Assembly (NCBI GenBank): GCA_016706545.1
Contig: JADJJK010000029.1
Coordinates: 30,729 to 94,728 of the forward strand
Source of the DNA: Myxococcales bacterium
Lineage (GTDB): Bacteria; Myxococcota_A; Polyangia; Haliangiales; Haliangiaceae
Direction of reading: 5' to 3'
DNA: 64,000 nt
Shown here: positions 1-8,718 of the stretch, one piece after another
Position numbering within the stretch: position 1 is the stretch's first letter
Layout: the number at the start of each line of letters is the position of its first letter
Made by a program: the position numbers and the translations under genes
The notes under the pieces: generated by a model
What the model saw: only the letters and a program-made list of their open reading frames with translations
Database searches by the model: none
Told to the model about the DNA's origin: nothing

Positions 1-2155
1 CCGCCACGCGGTCCAGGAAGTCCGAGCGCATGGACACCACCACGCGCAGCGGGCTCGTCGGATCGTCGGCGACCGCGGCGAGGCACGCCGTGAAGGCGCG
101 GCGGATCTCCGGATCCGTCACCTGCGTGTAGAGCTCTTCGAACTGATCGACGAACACCAGCATGCGCCGGCCGTCGCGCCGCGCGCGGCTGCGCAGCACC
201 GAGCCCAGGTGCCCCGGCTCGCGCCGCAGCTTGTCGGCGAGCGCGCGCTGCTCCTCCAGCTCGTCCACCAGGTTGACCGCGGTGGCCACCATGGGCGAGA
301 TCATCTGCGCCAGCGAGTCCAGCGGCTGGCGCCCCGGGCGAACCACCAGCGTCTCCCAGCTCTCGCCGGAGCGCTTGAGCGCCGGCACCACGCCGGCGCG
401 CACGAACGAGCTCTTGCCGACGCCGGACGAGCCCACCACGCCGATGAGGGCGCGATCGCGCAGCCGGGTCACCATCGCCGCGACCTCGCGGTTGCGGCCG
501 AAGAACTTGTCGGCGTCGACCTCCTGAAACGACGCCAGCCCGGCGTACGGCGTGTCGTCGGACGCGAGCTGCGCGAGCTGCTTGCGCCCGGGCAAGAACG
601 CCTCGAGTGCGTGCAGCAGCTCGGCGGCCGAGCCCACGCGCTCGTGCTTGAGCTTGCGCAGGCAGCGGTCGACGATCTCGATGAGCTCCGGTGGGACGTC
701 CGAGGGCGCCGCGTCGCGCAGCGACGGCATCGGCATCTCGAGCATCGCGGTCACCATGAGCGCGTGGCCGTCCATGGGATAGAGCGGGTGGCGACCGGCG
801 ATCATGCGATAGAGCAGGATGCCGCAAGCCCAGACGTCGGTGAGGTGATCGATCTCGACGCCGATGCCCCACTGCTCCGGCGACATGTACTTGAGCGTGC
901 CCATGATCGTGCCGACCCGGGTCAACGCGGTGTTGCTGCCGGTGGCCAGCTCAAGCGGCGTGGGCAGGCGGATCTGACCGCTACTGCCGCCGGGCTCGCG
1001 AGCGCGCTCCGGGCCGCCCTCCACCTGCGGCTGCAGCACCTTGGCGATGCCGAAATCGAGCACCTTGAGGGTGCCGTTCGCGGTGACGAAGATGTTGTCG
1101 GGCTTGAGATCGCGATGGACGATGCCCTGCTCGTGCGCGCACGCCAGCGCGCGCAGCACCGGGACCATGATCTCCACCGCGCGGGTGTATGGCAGCTTCT
1201 GCGCGTTCTCCGTGTAGTGGGTGAGCGGGTGCCCTTGCAGGAACTCCAGCACCATGAACGGGCTGCCCAGGTGCTCGCCCACTTCATAGATGACGACGAT
1301 GTTCTCGTGCTGACAGCGCGCCGTGGCGCGCGCCTCGACGAGAAAACGCTGCGTGAGCTCGGGCTGCGTGGTGTGGAGGAACTTGATGGCGACCCGTCGG
1401 CCCAGGCGCAGATCGCGCGCCACGAACACGGTGCCCATGCCGCCTTCGCCGATCTGCTTGATCAGCTCGTACTGCTGGATGCGCACCCCAGGCTTGGGCG
1501 CGCCTGATACCGGATGCACGCCAGTGGGCGCCTGAAACGCATCCCAGGCGCTGGTCCCCGCCGTGCTCGGCGGGGTGCTCGGGCTCACGCTCGGCGGCGT
1601 GCTCGGCGCCACGCTCGGGCTCACCACGCTCGGCGGCGTGCTCGGCGCCACGCTCGGGCTCACCACGCTCGGCGCCGCAGACTCCCGCCGCATGCGATGC
1701 GGCACGATGGTGACATCGGTCGGCGTCGTGAGCGGCACGCCGGCTGGCTCGGTGGCGTCGAGCGGCAGCGGCCGGATCGCGGGGCCGTTGTGCCCGGTGC
1801 CCTGGCCATACGCCACCCCGCCGAGCGCCGCCGAGCGCACCGAGGGCCGCGAGGAGGGGCTCGCCGAACCAGTGCCCGCGGCCAGCGGATGAGATGGCGG
1901 CGGCGGCGCGCCTGGCGGCGCAGCCTGAGGGTGAGCCTGATGCGGCGCCTGAGGGTGAGCCTGATGCGGCGCCTGAGGCTGCCCATGATCCGCGGGCGAG
2001 GCGGTGGTCGCACGACGTCGCGTGATCGAATAGGAGCCAGCGGTCGGGCTGGCCACCCCGACGAGGGTGTGCCGATTCGATGGAACGAAAGGCTCCGGCT
2101 CCCCCGCCTCCGGACCTTTCCCAAGTCCCTTGCGATCGTCTTGCTGGTCACTCAT
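1..2155 (-). CDS. Serine/threonine protein kinase fused to STAND-type NTPase (3' end outside window)
   Basis: Partial gene: 718 codons are visible and the C-terminus lies beyond the left edge. ATG at 2155 has a good GGAGGG ribosome site. Residues 1 to about 215 are a Pro/Ala/Ser-rich disordered tail with tandem repeats. A Hanks-type kinase follows: glycine loop GEGGMG (about 234), VAIKF lysine (about 255), HRDLKPDN (about 348), DFG (about 368) and an APE-loop equivalent SPEQW. From about 540 there is a P-loop NTPase with Walker A GSSGVGKS (about 575) and Walker B VDQFEELY (about 668), as in the STAND/conflict-system NTPases often joined to bacterial kinases. The missing part probably carries sensor repeats such as WD40 or TPR (inference). 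It would phosphorylate Ser/Thr in cytosolic partners; the FHA protein at 5847-6740 is a natural candidate reader. Kinase assignment is firm; the signal and targets are unknown. Confidence 0.93.
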   Translation of the reverse strand, partial: MSDQQDDRKGLGKGPEAGEPEPFVPSNRHTLVGVASPTAGSYSITRRRATTASPADHGQPQAPHQAHPQAPHQAHPQAAPPGAPPPPSHPLAAGTGSASPSSRPSVRSAALGGVAYGQGTGHNGPAIRPLPLDATEPAGVPLTTPTDVTIVPHRMRRESAAPSVVSPSVAPSTPPSVVSPSVAPSTPPSVSPSTPPSTAGTSAWDAFQAPTGVHPVSGAPKPGVRIQQYELIKQIGEGGMGTVFVARDLRLGRRVAIKFLHTTQPELTQRFLVEARATARCQHENIVVIYEVGEHLGSPFMVLEFLQGHPLTHYTENAQKLPYTRAVEIMVPVLRALACAHEQGIVHRDLKPDNIFVTANGTLKVLDFGIAKVLQPQVEGGPERAREPGGSSGQIRLPTPLELATGSNTALTRVGTIMGTLKYMSPEQWGIGVEIDHLTDVWACGILLYRMIAGRHPLYPMDGHALMVTAMLEMPMPSLRDAAPSDVPPELIEIVDRCLRKLKHERVGSAAELLHALEAFLPGRKQLAQLASDDTPYAGLASFQEVDADKFFGRNREVAAMVTRLRDRALIGVVGSSGVGKSSFVRAGVVPALKRSGESWETLVVRPGRQPLDSLAQMISPMVATAVNLVDELEEQRALADKLRREPGHLGSVLRSRARRDGRRMLVFVDQFEELYTQVTDPEIRRAFTACLAAVADDPTSPLRVVVSMRSDFLDRVA
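1589..1666 (-). repeat. Perfect 39-bp tandem duplication in the kinase linker
   Basis: Two exact 39-bp copies (1589-1627 and 1628-1666) keep the frame and give two copies of a 13-residue Pro/Ser/Val unit (PSVVSPSVAPSTP). Shorter partial copies flank them on the kinase-proximal side. A separate 24-bp duplication near 1927-1980 encodes His/Gln/Pro-rich repeats. Both lie in the disordered N-terminal tail, so copy number may vary between strains without harming the kinase. Confidence 0.9.
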
Positions 2156-2459
2156 CTCGGCCCTCCGAGCTGCGTTCGTGGCACCCAACCCAACCTTCGC
2201 CGATTGCGAACGATCCCCTCAGAAGGTGCGCGTAACGAATAGTACACAGCGTGCAATCAGCGAACTACTGAAAAGCCACGGACAGCTACGAAATCTTTGC
2301 ACTCCCCGCGTCGCAGCGCAAGAAATCACTGCTGCTGCGCTCCAACTACATCTGAGCGTTTTGCCTACGACAGCAACGGTCAGCGAGCGGAGGCTCGCCT
2401 CGCCACTTATGCCCTCCATCAGCTCCTCTGGAGGAGGTGCTACTCGATGCGAGTCGGTG
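2156..2459. promoter_or_regulatory. 304-bp gap upstream of the kinase gene; likely promoter region
   Basis: No convincing gene. Base composition is less GC-rich than the flanks, especially 2220-2370, which suits a promoter for the leftward kinase gene. A TACTAT hexamer on the minus strand (near 2235-2240) could be a -10 element, but no well-spaced -35 is evident. The ribosome site GGAGGG lies 5-6 nt before the kinase ATG. The far end holds a 20-bp tandem duplication overlapping the ATPase stop codon. Confidence 0.4.
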
Positions 2460-2475
2460 CTACTCGATGCGAGTC
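2436..2475. repeat. 20-bp perfect tandem duplication across the ATPase stop codon
   Basis: The same 20-bp unit (starting GGTGCTACTC) occurs at 2436-2455 and 2456-2475. The ATPase stop codon (TAG on the minus strand, 2460-2462) lies in the second copy, and the first copy repeats the last coding bases and stop beyond the gene. This looks like a replication-slippage duplication that left the protein end unchanged. Confidence 0.9.
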
Positions 2476-5400
2476 GAGGTCGAGAGCTTGCCCATCTCGC
2501 GGTATTCGAGCTGGATCGCGCGCATCAGGTAGTCCTGGCTGAGCGACCTGCCCTCATGGGCTGCCAGGAAGGCCGCGCGGATCGCCGCGTTTCGAATGTA
2601 GCCACCGGACATGGGGAACCGGCGCGCCAGGTCGGCGAAGTCGAACTGCCCTTCTGTCGGCGTCTGCGGCGTGACGTGCGCGGCCCACAGCCGGACGCGC
2701 ATGTCTTCATCCGGAAACGGGAACTGCAGCCGCAGCGAGAGCCGCCGCTTGAACGCCGGATCGATCGCGCCGTCGAGGTTGGAGGTGAGCACCGCGACGC
2801 CCTCGAACGTGTCCAGGCGCTGCAGGAGGTAGTTGACCTCGAGGTTGGCGTAGCGGTCGTTGGAGGTCTTGACGTCGGTGCGCTTGGCAAAGAGCGAGTC
2901 GGCCTCATCGAACAAGATGAGCACCTGACCGTCTTCGGCGGCGTCGAACACCTCCGCCAGGTTCTTCTCCGTCTCACCCAGCCACTTGGACACCACGCGC
3001 GCCAGGTCCACGCGATAGAGGTCCAGCCCAAGCTCGGTGGCGATGACGCCGGCCACCATGGTCTTGCCGGTACCGGGCGGGCCATAGAACAGCGCCGTGA
3101 GCCCGCGCGCCGTGCTCATCTTGGCCTCGTAGCCCCAGTTCTCGAACACGATGCGCCGGTGGCGCGCGCGCCCGATGAACTCCCGCAGGCTATCTAGCAT
3201 CTCCTCGGGCAAGGCCACGTCCTCCCACGACGCCACGCGGGTGATGCGGGTGGCCACGTGGTCCAGGCGCGTCGCCACGTACTGCCGCACCTGCTCGTCG
3301 AGCGCCGCGGTCTGATCCACGGTCTCATCCGCGGCGCTGCGCCGCGACGCCACGTGCGAGGCCACGGCCTGGATGACGCCGGGGCCGATGCGATAGCGCG
3401 ACGCCAGGTGATCGAAGTTGGCGGAGATGCCAAGCTCCCCGCACAGGCCGGCCCACACGTCCGCGCGCTGCGACTCCAGCAGCGGCGGCAAGGTGACGGT
3501 GATGAAGCCGGCGTCCATCGGCAGCATGCTCTCGGGGCTGGTGCGCACGATCACGGGGCCAGGGTGCGTGCGCAGCACCTGCCGCACCATCTCGCGCAGG
3601 TCCGCGTCGGTGGGCTCGATGGCCTCGAGGCCGGACAGCATGGGGATGAGCCCATGGACGTTGGCGCGAAACAGCGCGTTTCTCAGCATCGCCACCATCT
3701 CGCGCGGCGCGCGCGGCATGCGCTGCGTGTCGATGGCCACCACCTCGCGCCCCACCCGCGCCGCCAGGGCCGCGATCACGCTGTGCCGGCCGAGCCCGCG
3801 GCGACCGCGCACCACGAGCCGCAGCGGATCCTGCGGCGGCCGCGGCTGCGCCAGGTGGGCCACCAGATCGCGCTTGACCGAGGCCACCAGGAAGATCTGG
3901 TCCAGCGATCGATCCGCGATCCGCACCGTGGAGATGTCATCGGTGCGGGGGATGGGCAAGCCGCGCAAGCGATCCAGCAACGCATCCGGCACCACGATGG
4001 GCGCGAACAGCGATCCCGAGGAGCTGGCCCCGACCAGCACCATGCCGTTGCGCACCAGGCGCGCGTCCGGCGCGAGCTCGCGCGCGATCTGGTCGCGCAG
4101 CGCGCTCTGCTCCCCGACGATCTGCTCGATCAGGAAGCGATCCACCAGCGGGCGGTTGGGATCGTTGCTGAGCACGGCGTACAGCCGCGCGATCTCGCCG
4201 CGCAGCGCCGGCGCCGCGGCCAGCAGCAAGATCTGCGCGGCCACCGGCGAGAGCCGCATCTCGCGCGCCAGCTCGGAGAACGGCAAGCGGATGCCGCGCT
4301 CGGCGCTGGCCGCCGCGCGCAACGAGGCCTCCCGCTGCCGCTTCTCGACCTCGGCCTTGCCTTCGATGAGCTTCTCCGGCGCGGCCCCGGCCACGTCGCC
4401 GACCAGCGCGCCGACCTCCAGCTCGAACGGCCGCTTGGTGCCATGCGGGGTCGACAGCCGGCCGCTGTTCCAGGCGTCCGCGATGGCCAGCGCCACCCGC
4501 GCGGAGACCAGGTCCAGCATGGCGTCGAGGTGGGCGCGCGCGGTCAGGTACGGCGAGCTCTCGCCCTCGCGTACCGAGGGCGCCGGTGGCGGTGGCGGCC
4601 CCAGCGCCAGCGGTAGATCGTCCGGCACATCGACCCGACGGGGGCGCTGCGGCGTGGTGATCGGCGCCTCGCCAGCGGCAGCGTCGGTGGGCGCGGGCCG
4701 CCGCCGGCCCTCGCTGACCGCGTGGGCGCCTGGGAGCACAGGCTCAACGCCGCTGCGCTCGCCGTCGCCGTCCCTGGCTTGCGGCGCGCCGGTCAGCTCC
4801 TCCAAGGTGGGCTCGGGGGTCTCGCGCTTGACCGCGCGAAACAGCTCGCTCACCACGACGTGCAGGACCTCGCCCTCGCGGCCATCGCCGAGCGCCAGCA
4901 CCACGTGCTTGCCGTCCTGATCGCAGGCCATCTCGATGATGGCGGAGGGCGCCACCGCGGTGCCGACGATCTTGCCGTACCGCAGATCGACGCGGGTGAC
5001 CTCCTGATCGCCATCGTAGATGAAGGCCTGGCCGAGCTGCTCTGCCACGCACCAGCACGCGGACTTGCTGACCGGGATGTGGTGGATCGCGGCGCCCGTC
5101 GGCCCCACCACGCGAAACGCATCCCCGCCGTCGCCGCGGATCAGCGCCGCCACCGCCCGGCCGCCGAACAAGAACCACGCGCCAAGGACGTCGCCGCCCA
5201 GCGGCGCGAGCGTGCGCCAGGCCTCGCGGCCCCCGCGATCGAGCGCGCGCAGCCGATCTGGCCCTGCCACCAGGCTGCGCCACCCGTACACCGCCACCGG
5301 GCGCTCTCCGGCGGCCAGATCGTCCAGCGGGTCAGCGATGATCGCGTCCGACCGCACCGAGACCAGGACCGAGTTTGGCTCGCTCATGATCACGGCCTCG

Positions 5401-5684
5401 GACGACTGGTGGCCATGACCGGCGATGAGCCGAGACGCGGTCACCGGCAGCACGAGCTGAGGCTCGAGCAGCGTCAGGTCCTCCAGCGCGCGCCGGTGCA
5501 GCGCGGTGCCGTGGACCGTCCAGAGCTGCTTGGCCACGAAGTCGAAGTCATCGCCGCTGGCGACCCAGCGATTGCCAGCGGTGCCCAGCAGGTCGATGAC
5601 CTCCAGCTCCTCGCCAGAACGGATGGCCACCCACCGACCCGTGCGAGACATCGCGAGCTTGCGCGGAGGCACCGAGACCGTCAT
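2460..5684 (-). CDS. Large AAA+ ATPase with N-terminal propeller-like region
   Basis: 1074 residues. Residues 1 to about 290 resemble a beta-propeller (repeated strands, no clear metal or catalytic motif). A Pro/Arg-rich linker follows, then a winged-helix-like segment (about 385-545, with AREMRLSPVAAQILLLA), an intermediate region with a degenerate P-loop domain, and a C-terminal AAA+ module. In that module Walker A is GPPGTGKT (about 867), Walker B is ILFDEADS (about 920), the sensor-1 motif is LTSNLD and arginines are in FKRRLSLRL. The middle and C-terminal architecture resembles the AAA+ ATPases of extracellular contractile injection systems, but no sheath, tube or baseplate gene is visible here, so it is an orphan or belongs to a general remodelling family. 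It lies 162 bp downstream of the FHA gene on the same strand, so co-expression is likely. Confidence 0.88.
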   Translation of the reverse strand: MTVSVPPRKLAMSRTGRWVAIRSGEELEVIDLLGTAGNRWVASGDDFDFVAKQLWTVHGTALHRRALEDLTLLEPQLVLPVTASRLIAGHGHQSSEAVIMSEPNSVLVSVRSDAIIADPLDDLAAGERPVAVYGWRSLVAGPDRLRALDRGGREAWRTLAPLGGDVLGAWFLFGGRAVAALIRGDGGDAFRVVGPTGAAIHHIPVSKSACWCVAEQLGQAFIYDGDQEVTRVDLRYGKIVGTAVAPSAIIEMACDQDGKHVVLALGDGREGEVLHVVVSELFRAVKRETPEPTLEELTGAPQARDGDGERSGVEPVLPGAHAVSEGRRRPAPTDAAAGEAPITTPQRPRRVDVPDDLPLALGPPPPPAPSVREGESSPYLTARAHLDAMLDLVSARVALAIADAWNSGRLSTPHGTKRPFELEVGALVGDVAGAAPEKLIEGKAEVEKRQREASLRAAASAERGIRLPFSELAREMRLSPVAAQILLLAAAPALRGEIARLYAVLSNDPNRPLVDRFLIEQIVGEQSALRDQIARELAPDARLVRNGMVLVGASSSGSLFAPIVVPDALLDRLRGLPIPRTDDISTVRIADRSLDQIFLVASVKRDLVAHLAQPRPPQDPLRLVVRGRRGLGRHSVIAALAARVGREVVAIDTQRMPRAPREMVAMLRNALFRANVHGLIPMLSGLEAIEPTDADLREMVRQVLRTHPGPVIVRTSPESMLPMDAGFITVTLPPLLESQRADVWAGLCGELGISANFDHLASRYRIGPGVIQAVASHVASRRSAADETVDQTAALDEQVRQYVATRLDHVATRITRVASWEDVALPEEMLDSLREFIGRARHRRIVFENWGYEAKMSTARGLTALFYGPPGTGKTMVAGVIATELGLDLYRVDLARVVSKWLGETEKNLAEVFDAAEDGQVLILFDEADSLFAKRTDVKTSNDRYANLEVNYLLQRLDTFEGVAVLTSNLDGAIDPAFKRRLSLRLQFPFPDEDMRVRLWAAHVTPQTPTEGQFDFADLARRFPMSGGYIRNAAIRAAFLAAHEGRSLSQDYLMRAIQLEYREMGKLSTSTRIE

Positions 5685-5846
5685 GTGCTCGCCGATTGTA
5701 CTCGCTGCGGCCAGAGATTCCCCAGCGGGTGTCGAAAAAACCCCGATCGACGCCGCAGATTGTTGGAAACGCTCGCCCTTGGCCTCCCCGAGCGCACCGA
5801 GGAAGACGCGGCTCGCGGCGGGGTCGTCGTGCGCGCGCGGAGCGCC

Positions 5847-6740
5847 TCATCCTCCAAGCAGCAAGTACGCGGCAGCGGCGAGGGCCAGCACCGCCACCAG
5901 GAGACCGAGCCCGGTCACAAGCGAGGAGCCGCGATGGGTCGAGCGGGAGTCCGCGGCGGAGCCCGCTGGCGCCTGCCCGGCGCGGGCGCCATCGCTCCGT
6001 GCCGCCGCGCGCTCAGGAGACGCCGGCGCCAAGGCGTCGTCTGTCAGGTAGCGCTCCGCTTCATCCACGAACCGCAGCAGCACGTCACCGAGCGCCAGGC
6101 GCGCGCCATCGCGCAGGGGCCGCCCCTGCGCGTCAGGCGGCACCCGCTCGCCGTCCACGCGCGTGCCGTTCTTGGAGCCCAGGTCCACCACGCGCACGCC
6201 GTCCCAGGTCCGCACCAGCGCCACGTGAACCCGCGACAGATCTTCGTCGAGGATGACCCAGTCAGCCTCGTCGCCTCGACCAACGGTGAACCGCGAATCG
6301 GGCGGCGCCAAGATCCGGCTGGAGCCGATCGCCGGGCCCGCTTCCACCACCAGCCGCGGGGCGGCGCCGCCCATGATGCTGCGAAGCAGCTCGCGAGCCA
6401 GGCTCTCGGTGCGCTGCGGCGGCGCGGCCACCGCACCGTCGGGCGCTTGCGAGATGGAGAGCCGATAGCCTCCAAGCTCCACCAGCAACGGCGCGCTGGT
6501 CTCGCCGCTGGCACCGGCGCCATGCGACGTCCCCTGCAGGGCCAGCTCATGCCCTGCCACCCACGCGATGACGAGCGGCGATGAGCTCACCTTGCGAAGG
6601 CGCAGGTGCTGCGGCTGCACGGACAAGGCAGGCAGGCGCAGCGAACATCCTTCACCGCTGCCGATCACCAGCTCGTCGCCGTCCAGATCCACGGGCGGCA
6701 GCGGGCTCCGCCCGATCTCGCTGACTTCGATGCGCCACAT
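5847..6740 (-). CDS. FHA-domain protein with C-terminal membrane anchor
   Basis: 297 residues from ATG at 6740 (MWRIEVSE). A TTG 33 bp upstream could extend it but has no better ribosome site. A first FHA-like fold (residues about 1-105) lacks the phosphopeptide residues. A canonical FHA domain follows (about 128-235), with VGRGDEAD, the SRVHV turn and SKNGTRVDG, which bind phosphothreonine peptides. The last 25 residues form one hydrophobic helix ending at the terminus (LGLLVAVLALAAAAYLLLGG), so it should be a tail-anchored inner-membrane protein facing the cytosol. It sits between a lytic transglycosylase and the AAA+ ATPase/kinase pair, suggesting a kinase-linked envelope signalling module (inference). 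Confidence 0.9.
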   Translation of the reverse strand: MWRIEVSEIGRSPLPPVDLDGDELVIGSGEGCSLRLPALSVQPQHLRLRKVSSSPLVIAWVAGHELALQGTSHGAGASGETSAPLLVELGGYRLSISQAPDGAVAAPPQRTESLARELLRSIMGGAAPRLVVEAGPAIGSSRILAPPDSRFTVGRGDEADWVILDEDLSRVHVALVRTWDGVRVVDLGSKNGTRVDGERVPPDAQGRPLRDGARLALGDVLLRFVDEAERYLTDDALAPASPERAAARSDGARAGQAPAGSAADSRSTHRGSSLVTGLGLLVAVLALAAAAYLLLGG

Positions 6741-6780
6741 GGAAAGGACCGAGCGTGAAGGACTCGCCAGCAACCAGGCG

Positions 6781-7443
6781 CTAGCGCTTCCCCGGCTCCT
6801 TGGCCTTGTACTCGTAGTACCGCGCCAGCACCGTCTTGAGATACTGCTGCGTGCGCTGATACGGCGGGACCTTGTTGCCGTACTTGGCCAAAGATCCCGG
6901 CCCGGCGTGATACCCCGCGATGGTCAACACCAGGTCACCGTCATACCGGTTGGCGAGGACTCGCAACAGGCGGGTCCCGCCAAGGATGTTCTCCCGTGGA
7001 TCCCAGACGTCCTTGACGCCCATGTCCTCGATCACGGCCGGCATGAGCTGCATCAGGCCCTTGGCGTCCATGGACGAGACCACGCGAGGGTCGTAGTCGC
7101 TCTCGGTCTTGATGACCGCGCGGATGAGCGGCACCGGGATGCGATACAGCTCCGCCGCCTCATGGATGAAGTCGTCATAGCGGTGGAAGCGCTCCGGCGT
7201 ATTGTCGCTGGCGGCGACCTTGTCGCAGCTCTCGCACTTGCCGCGCGCCGCCGCCGCCTTGCTCCCGGCCTCCGGGTCAGAGGTCATGACCTTCTTCCAC
7301 TTCGCGTCGCCACCCTTGGGCTTGACGTTGGTGAAGTGGATCGTGCCGTCTGCGTCCTGCCAGCGGTAGATGTCCGCTCGCGCGTGGCGACCGGGGACGA
7401 GGCCCACGGCGACGGCGATCAAAACGGCAAGCGCTGGCTTCAC
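6781..7443 (-). CDS. Lytic transglycosylase (SLT/GH23) with DUF4124 segment
   Basis: About 220 residues from GTG at 7443. This start gives a clean signal peptide (VKPALAVLIAVAVG...HARA); longer upstream reading overlaps the divergent aquaporin promoter and is not protein-like. After the signal peptide a short DUF4124 motif (YRWQDADGTIHFTN) precedes the SLT domain. The catalytic glutamate is in IKTESDYDP (about 114), followed by GLMQLMP and AGYHAGPG, the standard goose-lysozyme-like family-1 signatures. It would cleave the MurNAc-GlcNAc bond of peptidoglycan in the periplasm and form 1,6-anhydro ends. It ends 40 bp before the FHA gene on the same strand. Confidence 0.93.
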   Translation of the reverse strand: MKPALAVLIAVAVGLVPGRHARADIYRWQDADGTIHFTNVKPKGGDAKWKKVMTSDPEAGSKAAAARGKCESCDKVAASDNTPERFHRYDDFIHEAAELYRIPVPLIRAVIKTESDYDPRVVSSMDAKGLMQLMPAVIEDMGVKDVWDPRENILGGTRLLRVLANRYDGDLVLTIAGYHAGPGSLAKYGNKVPPYQRTQQYLKTVLARYYEYKAKEPGKR

Positions 7444-7705
7444 GGAAAAAATGGTAGCCCGCCTGGCGACCGGATGCAAAGGAAGCGCAGCGCCAGCGCC
7501 AGCGTCCTCGGGGCGCCTGCGCCTGAGCCGAGGAGCTCCCGATTCCACCCTGACTCCGCCAAGAGTACGTCTCAGCTCCACATGCTCCGACAGCTCATCA
7601 CCGCAGCGCCGCATCTGCCGACGACAAAGCCGAAGATCTCGGACCCCGCGCGCCTGAGACACGCGCAGCTCGCGTGATAGCGTCGTCGAGGAAGAGGAGG
7701 ACTCC

Positions 7706-8389
7706 ATGCAACTTTCAAAGAAGCTCGCGGCGGAATTTCTGGGAACGGCCTGGTTGGTGCTCGGCGGATGTGGAACCGCAGTGCTCGCAGGCAAAGGCGT
7801 TGGGCTGCTTGGCATCTCGCTGGCGTTTGGGCTCACGGTCGTGACCATGGCCTACGCCATTGGCCACATCTCCGGATGCCATCTCAACCCCGCCGTGTCG
7901 GTGGGCCTCTTTGTGGCCAAGAAGCTGCCCGCCAATGAGCTGGTGGCGTACATCGGCGCCCAGATCGCCGGCGCGCTCGCCGGCGCGGGCATCTTGTTCG
8001 TCGTCGCGAGCGGAGTGGACGGCTTCAGCGCCGCCGACGGCTTTGCGTCCAACGGCTTTGGGCCGCACAGCCCTGCGCAGTTCAGCATGCTCGCGGGGCT
8101 GGTGATCGAGGCGGTCCTCACGTTCTTCTTCCTTGTCATCATCCTCGGCTCCACCCATGAGCGCGCACCGGCAGGCTTCGCCCCGCTGGCGATCGGCCTC
8201 GGGCTAGCGCTCATCCACCTCATCAGCATCCCCGTCACCAACACCTCGGTGAACCCCGCCCGCTCCATCAGCCAGGCGGTCTTCGCGGGCGGCCCGTACC
8301 TTGGACAGCTCTGGCTCTTCATCGCTGCGCCCATCGCCGGCGCCGCAGCGGCCGGCCTCGTCTATCCGTGGCTGTCGCGCAAGGAGTGA
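7706..8389 (+). CDS. aqpZ: Aquaporin Z-like water channel
   Basis: 227 residues with six predicted membrane helices and the two NPA half-helices of the MIP family: HLNPAVS (about 60) and SVNPARS (about 182). The start of loop B (GHISGCHLNPAVS) and the SVNPARS arginine match the AqpZ water-selective branch rather than GlpF. ATG at 7706 is preceded by AGGAAGAGGAGG, a strong ribosome site. Length is typical (AqpZ about 230). It should permit rapid osmotic water flow across the inner membrane. It is divergent from the transglycosylase gene and appears monocistronic, with a strong hairpin about 140 bp downstream. Confidence 0.96.
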   Translation: MQLSKKLAAEFLGTAWLVLGGCGTAVLAGKGVGLLGISLAFGLTVVTMAYAIGHISGCHLNPAVSVGLFVAKKLPANELVAYIGAQIAGALAGAGILFVVASGVDGFSAADGFASNGFGPHSPAQFSMLAGLVIEAVLTFFFLVIILGSTHERAPAGFAPLAIGLGLALIHLISIPVTNTSVNPARSISQAVFAGGPYLGQLWLFIAAPIAGAAAAGLVYPWLSRKE

Positions 8390-8464
8390 GCCGGCGTCGC
8401 CCGCCAAGCTCACCGCGTCGTCTGCCTGGATGACACGCGCCGGAGCTGAACCGCTGCTGGAATG

Positions 8465-8498
8465 GAGCTGGGCCGCTGCTGGGCCGCTGCTGGGCTGG
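8465..8498. repeat. 12-bp tandem repeat downstream of aquaporin
   Basis: Nearly three copies of a CTGGGCCGCTG-type unit. Non-coding. One of several short tandem arrays found just past gene ends in this window. Confidence 0.7.
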
Positions 8499-8530
8499 AT
8501 CGCTCTTGAACTCGCCCCGCCGTCCGGCGC

Positions 8531-8551
8531 AGCGTCCGGCTGCCGGACGCT
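8531..8551. terminator. Strong GC hairpin downstream of aquaporin
   Basis: Perfect 9-bp stem AGCGTCCGG / CCGGACGCT with a 3-nt loop. No T-run follows, so classification as a transcription terminator is tentative; it could instead protect the mRNA 3' end. Confidence 0.45.
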
Positions 8552-8718
8552 GTGGCCGGATTCCGCCGGACGTGCTCGACCGCCGGCGTCGCCTGGGCCT
8601 ATGAGATCCGGCCCTTGCGCGCCCGCGCGTCGCGGCACGCGGGTTGCTCTTGTGCACGGGAGATGCCCTCGCTGTCGCACGAGATCCTGGTGGAGCTGTT
8701 CCGCAACGGCAAGGAGCC

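Noticed and set aside
209..1507. Long plus-strand open frame of 432 codons over the kinase
   Set aside because: Its protein is Arg/His/Ala-rich low-complexity, while the minus strand reads a textbook kinase. It is an antisense shadow of GC-rich codon bias.
4722..6584. 620-codon plus-strand frame over the ATPase and FHA genes
   Set aside because: Shadow of two real minus-strand genes; composition is Arg/His/Gln/Ala with no domain.
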